From Monilinia fructicola (Eukaryota > Ascomycota > Leotiomycetes > Helotiales > Sclerotiniaceae), in assembly GCA_008692225.1 (NCBI GenBank), contig VICG01000003.1, positions 1,295,501-1,359,500 on the forward strand: a stretch of DNA of 64,000 bases, in the 5' to 3' direction. Below the pieces are notes generated by a model. That model saw only the letters and a list, made by a program, of their open reading frames with translations. It searched no databases and was not told the DNA's origin. The number at the start of each line of letters is the position of its first letter. The first letter of the stretch is position 1. The position numbers and the translations under genes are program-made. Positions 13,781-24,272 of the stretch are shown one piece after another.

Positions 13781-16700
13781 TCATCCCCCAAACTTCAATA
13801 CCCCATGCTTTCTCCTCTCCGTCAACCACCGGTCAATCCACACCTTCATCTTCTTCCTCCCCAACTCACTGCCAACATTGACAGTTGGAATCACCTTCTC
13901 GATTCTAAGTCCCATGACAAACATGGTTAATTCTCTGAAACTACTATGTTCACTGTAAGGAACCCCAAAACATTGAGCCTCCTTGGTACTTCCTCTCTGT
14001 GGCACCAACTCTCCCATGTTATACTCTGATCTCCAGTTTGGCGCATGCAAGATAGTATGAATTGGTGGAGAGTCTATAAAACGAGAATTGGGTGGCTTAT
14101 AGCTCCAACCACTGGGCCGAAAACCGACGACGCGTGTGAAATGAGGTTTGTAGCCGCTAAGATAGTCTTGTAGGGTTTCAGGGCGTAGGTCCATAATCAT
14201 TTGCATGTGGATTTGTGCTTCCAGAGGATCAGATGTCAAGCGACTTGTGAGTTCGGGATCTTCTAGTGCTGCACAGATACGCATCTTGCTTGGGATTGCG
14301 TAGATCTTGCAATCGAGGGCGCGAGCAACACCAAGCACAATGTGTTCTTTACCGATACTATAAGTACCACAAACAACAAGAAGACGGCCACGAGCTTTCT
14401 TCTTATCCTTAGAGGAGGCTTCTGGTGTGTTCAAGTCGTCGGTTTCGGTCTTTGGGGCGGAGTTGATGAATTTCGTCATTTTGGCTCCAGCGCGTTCCCG
14501 TTTGGCCGTCTCCCACGCATCGCATTCCTCTGCATTTTCCTTGCTGAGGCTGACACACATATCAGCGCAAGCCTGGACGACATCATCTTGCGATGGGAAT
14601 GCGAATTTGGGATTGAGGTAGGTAGTATCAAGATAACATATATCAATCTTTTGCTGCTTTGTCTTACCGTTGACGGAGTCGACAACGTTGGGCATGAGGA
14701 GCGGGTGAGCAATATGTGCGGGACAAGCACGAAAGTCGCCACAATGAAGAATGCGTTGGACTTTAGGGTTTGAACCACGACCAATACTCTTTTCGAAGAG
14801 AAAAAGAGAGCTTCCGGGACAGTGATTCGCAGGTATCATTGTCACTGAGACACCCTGTGTGTCGGGCACTTGAACCTTGCTATCAAAGTCAATAGTTACA
14901 ACCCATTTAGCATCCACCTTGAGCTGTTGTATGACAAGATTGCCAGTGATTCTGCTGCAATATATAGGACCGTGTGACCAAGTAGACGTTAGACCAACAT
15001 AATGATCGCTATGGAAGTGGCTTAGGAAATATGCTTTGCAGTCTTTAACTGCACCATATCTAAACGCATCAACACATATGGATAATCCAGGCATGATCTT
15101 GTAGAATGGGCAAGTTCTCTGATATGCTGGTTTTCCTCGCGATGACTTTTCTTTATCTGCAGCGCTTGCCCAAGCAGCATCTTCAATATTGCCTGACATA
15201 ATCTTGGAAAAGGCGGATCCTCCATTATTTTCGAGTTCAATAGGATTTGCTTGCCCTGGCCTCGGAATTGCTGCCTTCTTAGAATAACGACTTCTAGCAT
15301 CATCTGGCATCAATTTTGCTTCGCTTGACTCGGTAGGAACCTTTGCTTTGGCCTTAGCTTTAGCTGGCAGAGGAATGGGCTTTCCATCTAAGCACGCGTT
15401 TGACATGCATCGAAACTTCATTCGAAGTAATGTTACTCAAACTAGCATTGCACATAGGGCAGATAGAAACACGTTCTTCCTCTAGATTAGTGCTGGCGTC
15501 AAGGTCGTCATCAAAACCGTTGAATGAATCCTCTTCGGTTTGTGCTTCATTCACGGCTTCTAGGTTGTTTTGTTCCTCCATGAATTTGCGCTCCATGAAT
15601 TCTTCACCATCGACGTCCTCGTCAGGAAATTCACCCATGCCCTCAAACTCTTCCCATGTATCTGTACTTGTATTCTCCTCCTTCAAGGTGCCAGTCTCTG
15701 GATGTGAATTGCTCTTTTCTCTTGCGCTTTCCTTTGCCTTTGGGCTTGCTATCCGAGTCTTTATAGCCATTCGATGTCTTTTCATCATCGTATTCAGATT
15801 CGGTCTCGACTTTTTCTGACTCCCAGTTATCGAAGTACCCTGAGCCCCCCGATATTCTGGCTTCTCATCTGGTGATGAAATGGCTTTTGCGTTTCTGACT
15901 CGCTTGGCTTCCCACTCCGCTTGTGCCCTTTTAACCGGAACTCTTTTCTTGAGCTTGAAAACGCTGCTTCCCAAAGGTAGAGTATTTTCAGTGGATGGTA
16001 TGACGGATTTCTCTTCTACAATGTGTTCCTGCTTGGTGCCTAATTCTGCAATGCTCTTGATCGTAGAATTTCCAGGCTGTTTTCGCTCTATATGTGTTTG
16101 CGCTTGCGTAGTCAGAACAGCTTCCATTGACTCCTCTTCGCTATCAGAATCGTCTAAGAAAGGTCCTGATCGTCTTGGAGGTTTTCTTGAAGATTTGCCT
16201 TTGGCGATTGGGATCTGGTTTACGGCCAGAGGAGGGGTAGGTATTGATGAATCTTCAGTGTTGGTTTCGTCCGAAAGCTTTCGCTTTTTGATCGATCTTT
16301 CGGCTTCATCATAGCCTTCATCATTGATTCCGTACAGATCATCGTCAGCAATTTCTGGAGGAGGTTGAACTACTGCGCCAGATCTTTGTGCAACGAAGAG
16401 AGAGTCATCGTCTTTAAATGGGTTGTCCACTTTTTTTGAAGAAGTTCATAATATTTCCATTAGCTCTCACAGGTGTCTTTGATATCGCACACTTTTCTTG
16501 GTCGGTTGCTTGCTGAAGGCGGAAGCAATGGACTTCGATGCTGATTGCGGGGTGGTCGGTTTGTTTGTATTTCGAGGAGTCATTGTGATAGATTTTCGAG
16601 GAATCGAAATAGGGCTTGGTGGCGTGGGAGGTCTACCCTTGGACGGTTGTAATTGAGAGTCTGTAGATCTAATTGAATTTTCTCTAGGGTTCCTAAACAT
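13781..16700 (-). CDS. PSO2: PSO2/SNM1 DNA cross-link repair nuclease (frame broken in three places)
   Basis: Metallo-beta-lactamase/beta-CASP nuclease of interstrand cross-link repair, nuclear. The catalytic part (13781-15400) shows HFHSDHYVG, NHCPGS, YLDTTY, the beta-CASP segment GTYSIGKEHIV and the C-terminal PYSEHSSFREL with PTVNVGS, all typical of Snm1/Pso2. Upstream (15400-16430) is acidic and Ser-rich with a UBZ4-type zinc finger beginning CPMC. The N-terminal block is 16700-16467, start MFRNPRENS. The three blocks are not in one frame: one base short near 16490, one A extra in an A7 run at 16431-16437 and one extra base in the TTT at 15399-15401. With these undone the gene is intronless, 973 codons including the stop. 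A 63-nt intron (16495-16433, weak GTGTGC donor) would replace the first two indels but removes a PIP-box-like IMNFF. The zinc-finger lesion has no good intron explanation. Confidence 0.85.
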
Positions 16701-17588
16701 ATTACTTCAAACTTATGCTGTCCCAAAATGTGAAGTAATTGCCATCGATATTGGGTTGTTCGGTTAGGTACCTGGTAAGATGAAGGGTGAAAGCGTGAGA
16801 TCTTTATCTATACTATTGAAGAATAGGAGGCAGTCTCTGGTTTGTTTAATATGATGACCATGATCTGAATGAAATTGACAGATGAATTGAAGTTGTCAAA
16901 AGGCTTTTTGAGATGCAAAATTGTAAAAGAGTCTGGAGTGGTTCACTCACAATGGTTCAATCCATGTGGATTGAATTGTGAGAAACCCAAAAAAACACAC
17001 TAGTCACGGATAAACGCGATGATTCGCGTTATCAGCTGACCAAATCTCGTTGCTTATCCGAAGGGGTATGTACTGATGATACTGATGGAGAGGGCGAAAT
17101 GAACCAGACTTTCATATCTTCTTGACTTTGTAAAAGTCCTTGACAATATGACTGATTCATTTCTGTATACAGCTCTGAAAGCTTCTTGTATAATCTTATC
17201 CCTGGGAGAACCTATTCATTTCCTTGTATACATACATCTCAACTATATTTAAGTTCATAAATTGAGATTTCAACATTTATACAATATTAATCACACAAGC
17301 TATTTGAGTATTTTCATTTTATTTTGAGATATCTTCAGCACCAATTTGGTTTGAATGTTGAATTTTATATTCTTTCCAATGGCTCTCATGGCAATTCTTG
17401 ACCACAGCCAAGTGCCAGATCTACGTTTCTGCGATAACCTTCGATAACTCATAGACTAATCCATGGTCGGCTGTTCTAATGCCCTCTTCCACTAATCATC
17501 ACCCCTCCAGTCTTGCCTATAAAGCATAGCCTCCCCACGAAGGGAAGTATTCGTCCCAACTAATATCTTCAGCCCCAAGTTAATGCTT
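16701..17588. other. Intergenic region between PSO2 start and LSM2 end
   Basis: This holds the PSO2 promoter (minus strand) and the LSM2 3' region. No further gene is seen. Confidence 0.5.
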
Positions 17589-18093
17589 TCATTTTCCCTT
17601 ATTCGCCTGCTGTGCAGCCTCTCTCCTGGTAGCTAGAATTGATCATTAACCTCCGCACCTAATTTTCAGCCTGTATAAGGGACCTACCATCTTCCAAAAG
17701 TGTCGTATCGACCGCACCACCAGGCAGATGTACGTATCTGACAACACTTCCTCTTATGAAAACATTCTTGACCGATGACTATGCGCGCATCATCAGCATC
17801 GCAGAACTCAAAGCCCAGATCCCATCGCATTCCATCTCGTTTCTTCCGCCCAATTTCGATTACTGACCAGATGTGGGTATTTCAGCTCCTCCACCACTTG
17901 TATGTCATCCAGCTTAATATTTAAATATTGGTCGACCGACTTTAGTATGCCTTTGATTTGAATGTCGTTCTTAAGTTCGACCGTAACTTCGGAATCCACC
18001 AAGGTCTTGAAGAAGCTATTTGTAGGAGATAAATTAGCTGTGGCGGCTCTAACGCATCCGGTGATTGAATCAAATTTACCTGAAGAATAACAT
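17589..18093 (-). CDS. LSM2: U6 snRNA-associated Sm-like protein LSm2
   Basis: Member of the Lsm2-8 ring that binds the U6 snRNA 3' end in the nucleus, and of the Lsm1-7 ring of mRNA decay. Four exons join in frame: 18093-18080 (MLFFS, split Ser), 18015-17868 (FFKTLVDSEVTVELKND, then KGILKSVDQYLNIKLDDI, the Sm1 motif), 17778-17688 (SSVKNVFIRGSVVRYVHLP, the Sm2 motif) and 17632-17589 (ATRREAAQQANKGK). Introns are 64, 89 and 55 nt; the second has a less usual GTCAGT donor. The product is 98 aa, matching the family size of about 95. The near-identity to known Lsm2 proteins makes the call firm; the tiny 14-nt first exon is fixed by the conserved start. Confidence 0.97.
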
Positions 18094-19753
18094 CTTGCAA
18101 GACTGATTGGTAGCAAATAAGTCCTGATATTGTCGGACCAAAAGCTCAAGAATGAAGTTGACCACAATGAACCAAAAGCGATGATGTCGAATAAGTTTAT
18201 ATGCCTCAGGCAAAGACAAGCAGAGAGCGCGCACGGTCCAGCATCCCCAAGCCGCTTGTTTAACCTCACCTCACCTCACCTCACCGGCAGCTCTCCATTG
18301 AAGCGAAAAGGATTGAAGTACCACAAGTATCATCGACAATGTAACATTTCTATTTGGCTCCTATCCAGGATTCAGAACTCGAAACTCGAAACCAAAAACA
18401 TTTAAGCTTCAACCTTGACCTTGCAGTCCTTTTCAGATACTTCCGAACAAACACAACACCTGCAACCTTATATACCAACTATAATATCTGCCTGTAATAG
18501 CTTTGAGCCCCTTTAAAATAGCTTACAAGCCTCAAAGGTGCCCCTGCTTTCGCCTCACATATGTACACCCCTAAGTTTATGCCAAGAAATATATACTTGG
18601 CCTCCTTGGAGTTCTGCTCTAGAAGTGCAGTCTAAACAATGCTCCTCGCGGACTGATGCTCACCTACATCATATTCTTATTCCCTCTATACTTCCTCAGA
18701 TGTCAAGTGACGTGCTTGGTATTCCTTACCTCTATCAAAAATAGTACGATCATCTCGTTATGTCTTTGCTGAGTGGTAGGCATGTACTCGAGTGCATTTC
18801 ATATTTCCCGCGCTGTTTCTTCATCTGTCGACACAATACAATACCTGTTTCCCCTGCATCCAAGCGTCTCATTGAAGTGTAAACTGCATTCTCATGTACC
18901 TCTCTGTGCTTGAATCTACAAGCAACTTTGTTCCCTGCCGAGACTCTGCGAGCTCTTAGCCATTTGAAGGGCGAATAGAGCAACAACAGCTTTTGAATGA
19001 AATCCATCGTTTTACAAAGCAGCAGTAGTACCACTAAAACATGTAACCACCAGTACCCCAACCCAACCTCCAAGCATCCCCCTCACAGTCCTCCCCAGCA
19101 TTGCGCGCCAGCCCGCCAAACCCCATAAAGCAGCATCATGACCATCCCGCAGCAAAAACTTCCACCGCCAAAGTGCACGCCCCCCTTCCCCCTCCCCCCT
19201 TCCCCAGGTACATATCCCCAGATAAGACAGCAACGATCCAAGCACCCCCACGTCTCGTTGGCGCAGCGGTAGAGTTCATCATTCCCGAGAATGTTTGTCC
19301 GCCTCTCTACTTAGCAATTGGCAGGGCTTCGATCCGGACAGTGACATTGCTGTATATACTGGCTTGCCGCCTATATATACAGCGGTGGTTCATTGGGGCA
19401 TAAGAGCGTCGCGCTCTTAAGCTTTTGCCCTTTTGGCCCTGGAAGTTTTCATTTTTTGTGGGGCGTGGGGGACGCGGATGGGATGATAGGCGTCGCGCCT
19501 GACGTTCTGCGACTTTTGTCGCTTGATTGTGGGGCGCGTGTGAGGAAGCGACGCGAGGGTGGCTTGGGGAGATTCGGCGCGGGGTCAGGAAAGAGGCTCG
19601 GGGGTACACCTGATGTTCGCTTGGTGAGGCAGGCGGTGGGGGAGACTTCCTTTTCCTTCTTGCGCAGTGGCTCATGTTCCGTATCATGAATTTGAGAGTA
19701 TGCTTGGAAGATCTCAAGCCTCTTCGAGTGCCAATGATGGAAAAGTTCAGTTA
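18094..19753. other. Intergenic region with a GC-rich block
   Basis: No protein gene is supported. TCACC repeats lie near 18268-18285, in the LSM2 promoter. A GC-rich patch at about 19380-19650 opens with a perfect 8-bp hairpin (19401-19419, TAAGAGCG, loop TCG). Pol III A-box-like TGGCGCAGCGG (near 19258) and B-box-like GGCTTCGATCC (near 19324) lie about 60 bp apart, but no tRNA cloverleaf could be folded by eye. Confidence 0.4.
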
Positions 19754-20140
19754 CTATGGCCGTTTACATGAAAGCAAAGTGTCCAGTTCTACAAAATATT
19801 GCGCAGTGGTAGTGCAGTGGTAGTGCAGTGATATTGGTTATATAGCATACATTGAAAGAGATATCATAGCAGTCAATAATCTCCGCCCGCCCGCCTTACC
19901 TGATCGAATCTGCGGATCGTCTTGTTTGAATGCCATTTGGGAATCTCGGGTTTCACTCGGATTTGACTGCATGGCTCCCTGCACTGACCAAACATGATGC
20001 AAGATATCTCTCTCCTCGAAAGGAGGCGCAGATAATACCACGAATGGGCAGGGAATGTGCACATTTTTGGCATTGGCATTTACAAGCTTCTTGGCCAAGA
20101 ACTTATTTGGGGTGGGGAGAGGGGGGTGGAGGGTTGCCAT
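19754..20140 (-). CDS. Small hypothetical protein (two exons)
   Basis: Not recognised. Exon 1 (20140-19900) reads MATLHPPLPTPNKF..., then HIPCPFVVLSAPPFEERDILH and HVWSVQGAMQSNP, with a composition typical of a folded protein. It ends at a strong donor (TCAG/GTAAGG). Intron 19899-19789 (111 nt) ends TTTTGTAG, and exon 2 (19788-19754) adds 11 codons and a TAG, giving 91 aa. An in-frame ATG seven codons upstream is possible. No signal peptide or membrane segment is evident. It stands alone on the minus strand between SIL1 and LSM2. Splicing and codon pattern are the only support. Confidence 0.4.
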
Positions 20141-20416
20141 TGTGACTGAGAGAGAACACATGCTTGGCTTAAGACTGAGCTGAGAGCGCTGAGTGTAGAG
20201 AGTTTGATGGATGAAGCGAGGATGGTTCTGCCTTTCTTCTGTCGTCTGTCATTATTATAGAAAGCCCGAATGGTCATGTATTATCAAACAGTCACTTTTC
20301 AAAAGGATACATGTCACTAGGTAATTATGGCTTTTTGTGGAGATGGGGCTGTGAAAATTCCAAACATATTTTTGCTTAGCATATAGATATTCATACATCG
20401 TACGTATGAGTCATAC

Positions 20417-21622
20417 TCATAGTTCCTTATTCTTCTTCCCGCCCTGATTACCCACGTTTAGCCTCTCAAGAAACTCCTCCATCCATTGCCCCTTTCCACC
20501 CTTTGTTCCATGAAATTCCTTCCCATACCATGCCCAACACTCATCATTAATGACATCTCCGTTACATTCCTTCCCGCCCTTCTGAACCAAATCTATCTTC
20601 GGCCAGACTCCCAACCGCGCACCCATATTTTCGTCCAGGAAGTTGTCCATCAAAAGCTGTACAACACGTTTACGAACGATATCGTATTGAGGTCCCAACT
20701 TCAAGAAGACCGACTGGAGGTATGAAGTGCCGCCTTGTTTGAGGAAGGATTTTTGGATCTGAGGAGATTTCAATAGGCCACTGAGAGCTGATATTTGAGA
20801 TTTGAGAGACAGAGGTGAGGTGGTAGTGGCAGATAGTTTTTGTTGAAGTGCGGTAACGAGACCTAGCCCTTTTCCGCTGATTCTGGAACAGGTAGGTGTC
20901 ATGACAATATCGTGAAATGAGGAAAGAGAGGTAATGGCAGTTGGGTTGTTCTGTAGAGAGCCAGATAGGATTGCGGAGGCTGAATGATCGTGTCCATCCT
21001 CCGATGGTAGAGGCTCCGTGGCCACAAGACAAATTAGGGCTAGAACAGCCTCTTTATCAGCCATGATTTCTGACCCGTAATAAATGTCATGTGAAAGCTC
21101 CGAAAGGGAAGCCAGTGCCAGATCGAGAGATACAGATGTGTCTTGTCCTTTCAATGAGGCAAGAGACGTTCGGAAAGACTCGAAATCAGATGAAGAAGGT
21201 GGTGGAGGTTGAATCTTCCCATGGCTACTGTAAGCCGGTGGGCTTGAGGATGGTGGCGGTTCTTCCGAAGGCTTCACTTCGACATCTTCGATCACAACCA
21301 TGGCTTGTTCTGTGGGAATGTCAAGTTCCAGCGAAGTGTCTTCGCCTTCCATAGGGATATTGAGACGAGCTTCTTTTAAGCCGGAAGATATATTTAGCCG
21401 AACATGAAGTCCTGGTGGGATATCTTGCCCGGGCTTGATGACTTGAAAGTCTTTCGTTGGCTGGAAAAGTCGGGGGTAACATTCTGCTTGATTGCTCGTA
21501 GGACATATGAGCTCTGTATCTGCAGATGGTGAGGCTGCTGGGTCCATCGAAAATGCCCTCGCAAATATGGGGAGACTAAGCCATGCTAGGCTCAGTATGC
21601 TGTGTATTTGTAAATTAACCAT
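20417..21622 (-). CDS. SIL1: SIL1 nucleotide exchange factor of the ER Hsp70
   Basis: Releases ADP from the luminal chaperone BiP/Kar2 in the endoplasmic reticulum. The 401-residue intronless frame starts with a signal peptide (hydrophobic SILSLAWLSLPIFARAFS). It then has the conserved fungal Sil1 segment CYPRLFQPTKDFQVIKPG and GLHVRLNISSGLKEARLNIP, a Pro/Ser-rich linker (about residues 125-145) and an armadillo-like helical domain. It ends NKEL, a variant of the HDEL-type ER retention signal. Length and order match the family. The downstream neighbour on the same strand (chromodomain gene, 21688) starts its stop codon only 66 bp upstream of this ATG, so the SIL1 promoter must overlap that gene's 3' end. 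Confidence 0.92.
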   Translation of the reverse strand: MVNLQIHSILSLAWLSLPIFARAFSMDPAASPSADTELICPTSNQAECYPRLFQPTKDFQVIKPGQDIPPGLHVRLNISSGLKEARLNIPMEGEDTSLELDIPTEQAMVVIEDVEVKPSEEPPPSSSPPAYSSHGKIQPPPPSSSDFESFRTSLASLKGQDTSVSLDLALASLSELSHDIYYGSEIMADKEAVLALICLVATEPLPSEDGHDHSASAILSGSLQNNPTAITSLSSFHDIVMTPTCSRISGKGLGLVTALQQKLSATTTSPLSLKSQISALSGLLKSPQIQKSFLKQGGTSYLQSVFLKLGPQYDIVRKRVVQLLMDNFLDENMGARLGVWPKIDLVQKGGKECNGDVINDECWAWYGKEFHGTKGGKGQWMEEFLERLNVGNQGGKKNKEL

Positions 21623-21687
21623 TTTGAAGTTCTTAAATGAATGAAGTATGTATCGACTACAACAATTCTCTCTTCTCGATGAAGTTT

Positions 21688-22146
21688 TTAATCAGCTACG
21701 ATCGAAAGAATTTCTTTGACTTTTCTTCTGAACCGTCTCAGGTTTATTCTTTGCCTTTCCGCCAGCTCGAGGTCCCTACAAGCCTGATCAAAACCTTGCA
21801 CGTCAAATGGCCGAGCCTTTCCTTCTTTTTGATTCTGCTTGTCGACTAGCCACTGCTCCAGGATCCAAGGACACTTTTCAAAACAGGATTTTCCTTCCCA
21901 ACTTGAGCGTAAAAGGGGGCAGTCTTTCCACTTCACGAGATACCAACTGTGATCGTTCTTCGCCACTATTTCAGTGAGTATCTTTTCAGGAGATGCTTCT
22001 TCCCAGTCTTCGAAACCAATCTCTAATGAGGCAAGAGATTCTTCTGAACTTGAATCTTCCGCTTCACTCTCCAAGTCCAAACTATCGAAGAGAGCGAGCT
22101 GCTCTTCTGGGTTACTATTTGTAGTCATCGTAAGGACAAGTGGCAT
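21688..22146 (-). CDS. Small solo chromodomain protein
   Basis: A 152-residue frame, with an in-frame ATG at codon 7 (MTTNSNPEE) equally possible as start. Residues 1-50 are acidic (SEAEDSSSEESLA). Residues about 52-100 form a chromodomain: EKILTEIVAKNDHSWYLVKW followed by KDCPLLRSSWE and WILEQWLVDKQ, with the aromatic Tyr/Trp residues of the methyl-lysine cage. The basic C-terminus (RQRINLRRFRRKVKE) may contact nucleic acid. Such solo chromodomains in fungi can be chromatin readers or remnants of retroelement integrases. No integrase core is present here. It is divergent from the complex I gene, with about 200 bp between the starts. Confidence 0.8.
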   Translation of the reverse strand: MPLVLTMTTNSNPEEQLALFDSLDLESEAEDSSSEESLASLEIGFEDWEEASPEKILTEIVAKNDHSWYLVKWKDCPLLRSSWEGKSCFEKCPWILEQWLVDKQNQKEGKARPFDVQGFDQACRDLELAERQRINLRRFRRKVKEILSIVAD

Positions 22147-22348
22147 TCAGATAAGTACAGATCTATTGACTCAATTCGCCTTCATCATTGGCAGAATTTC
22201 AAGAGCTGGAGGCGGTCAGACGCCCGGGGATGATGGCTCGTCACTGCCTGAGGATATATTAGTCAGCAATGGTCAGCAACTGTAGAGGACGTTTAGACAT
22301 AACGACTTCCAAGAATGATATATTAAAAGCCAATTGATTAACAACAAA

Positions 22349-22995
22349 ATGTTTGCGCTCAGGAGAAAGGCGGTTCAATCTGCCGATCGAGTTGGACGAG
22401 TATCTACTCGAGTTTCGCGAAGATGGTCCTCGGCGGAGCATGGAAAGACTGGCAATGAGGTCCACCACTTCGCTGGATCGAGCACAGAACATGGCCATCA
22501 TCATGCTGGTCCCAAAGACGAGTCGTTCGGAGTGAGCTTGAATGCCTTCTATTCAGGTTTTACGACTGGCTAATAGTGGTATAGACTGGTTTCTTCGTTG
22601 TTCTCGCCGCTATTCCCATCTCGATCGGAGTTTACCAATACGCCCAACCATCCGCCGACGGAACTCCCTCTGGTCTCACAAAGTTGATTGACAGCTATTC
22701 ACAATACAAGGAGAAATGGGCTGCCAGAAACATCCTCCACGTGTCTATGCTTGAACAGGCTGCCTTCGACCGTAACCTTTTCCAAAGTGACACGGGTAGT
22801 GCGCATGTTAACCTCAGATTCCCCGAGTTGGTCTTCAATCCTCCAGTAACTTGTTCCCGCAGCTAATTCTTCTATAGGCAATTTAATACTGGATCTCCAT
22901 GGAACGTACCTGCAGGTCATAGAGCTAGGGATTTGGAAACTTTGGTGGCACATTATGAGAAGATCAACAAGGAGAGCGAAGAGAAGAAACGCTAA
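22349..22995 (+). CDS. Mitochondrial complex I subunit (NADH-ubiquinone oxidoreductase 17.8 kDa type)
   Basis: Accessory subunit of respiratory complex I in the mitochondrial inner membrane. Three exons: 22349-22531, 22585-22826 and 22878-22995, with introns of 53 and 51 nt. The second intron needs a weak GTTGGT donor, chosen because it alone keeps the conserved FPEQFNTGSPWNVPAG in frame. The product is 180 aa. The N-terminus (MFALRRKAVQSADRVGRV) is basic and Ser-rich like a mitochondrial presequence. A His-rich patch (GHHHAG) precedes one membrane segment (FFVVLAAIPISIGVYQYA). DSYSQYKEKWAARNILH and EQAAFDRNLF follow; these are hallmarks of the fungal 17.8 kDa subunit. Confidence 0.85.
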
Positions 22996-23446
22996 AGACC
23001 AAAATACAAAAATACCCGTACATATTGCTCTAAAGGAGGTTTCTTATTGTATAAAGTTTATATACGCATTCATCTGTGGTTGCCAAGCTGGTGATCAAAT
23101 TTTGTGATAACACCGAAATCATACCCACTCACCCCGAGCGCGACTTTCTATTGAGAGCACGGCCATACAATATTACGGAATGTGAAAGTAGAAAACCCCT
23201 CCGTGAGATACTTGGGAGATGCCGATTCCGCCACGGCAAATTTGAACGAACCCTTGGACTGAGGCCCGGTCTTAGTTACCAAAGTTGCTTCTTTCTGATT
23301 CGAATATATCTGAGAGCAGAATCTGTTGATTCTCAGTGAACTCCAGATCCTGAACTATTTCCCCAACTCCACAAATGCAAATTTTTATATCTCCGCAGCT
23401 GTTTTCGATCTGCTTGAATCTCTCTTCTAGAATGCCTGTGTCCCAC

Positions 23447-24272
23447 CTAATCCCACCATAGGCAGGGTCCCAACCCAACATTTTCCATCGAAGCTATTAC
23501 CTTATAAGGAGCCTCAATGACCCGTGCTTCCTCGTCATCATCCTGTTTCTCGGGACCCAATGGTGCTTGGTCATTCCATTGCTCAGAGTCAACCTGAAAT
23601 CGCACGGTTTCCTGGTTATCAAAGAACAGCTCTGTGCCTTCTTCGGTCTTCCAGACAAAGACTTGCTCGTTGTGGTCACTGTGTGATGATTAGGAAGCGG
23701 TACAGGAAATGAAAGGGGGAAGCCGACTTACAAGTGTGAACCCTCTGGTAACATTCTTGCGGGGACGAAGATTTCATCGAAGAAATGAGTACGGACTGAA
23801 CAATTTCAGCGGAGCTACACATGACTTGGTATATATACACTAACCTCTGATTCCACTCTCAATCGAGCTGCTGATTCTTCCCGTCATGATCTCATATTTG
23901 AAAGGTCTGAAGACAACAATGCGAAATTCGACTGCTCAGTGGTTAGCAAAATGTAAAATATAGGACGACTTCCAGGGACCATTATGTACCATTGACATTG
24001 ACAAGACCATCACCATGCCCAATTAAACCTTCCGAGGCCGAGAGGAGATCATAAAAGCAGATACAAAGACCAATCTTTTGAATCACCTTGTTGGCATACT
24101 TAAGATTGATGTTATCTTCAATTGCTTGACTAGCATCCTTTCCCAAATCTTGCGGTGCGATTTGAACCAGATCCGCAATTTTGGTCTACCAAGAAAAAGG
24201 GTTAGAGTCTCAAACTTAAGATTTTGAGATTTGTCTGTTAAGGAAGGAGAAGACACTTACGAGAATGAACAT
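23447..24272 (-). CDS. RPC25: RNA polymerase III subunit RPC25 (Rpc8)
   Basis: Stalk subunit of RNA polymerase III, paralogue of Rpb7, acting in initiation of tRNA and 5S transcription with RPC17. Five exons: 24272-24261 (MFIL), 24185-23990, 23931-23845, 23795-23732 and 23678-23447; introns are 75, 58, 49 and 53 nt with good GT...AG ends. Diagnostic segments are TKIADLVQIAPQDL, LKYANKVIQKIGLCICFYDL, GLIGHGDGLVNVNVEFR, then FFDEIFVPA, the S1-like FVWKTEEGTELFFDN and the C-terminal ASMENVGLGPCLWWD. The product is 196 aa, close to the usual 200-212. The four-codon first exon is fixed by the invariant MFILxKI start. Confidence 0.95.

Noticed and set aside
14342..14773. Plus-strand frames within PSO2
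   Set aside because: Antisense shadows of the conserved nuclease domain.
15374..15434. A 49-nt intron in PSO2 (GTAACA to GCTTAG)
   Set aside because: It would remove the His and Cys of the UBZ finger, whereas a one-base slip restores the conserved MHVNACLDG.
23272..23481. Minus-strand frame at the end of RPC25
   Set aside because: A different frame supplies the conserved C-terminus ending GLGPCLWWD at 23447; this one is a shadow.
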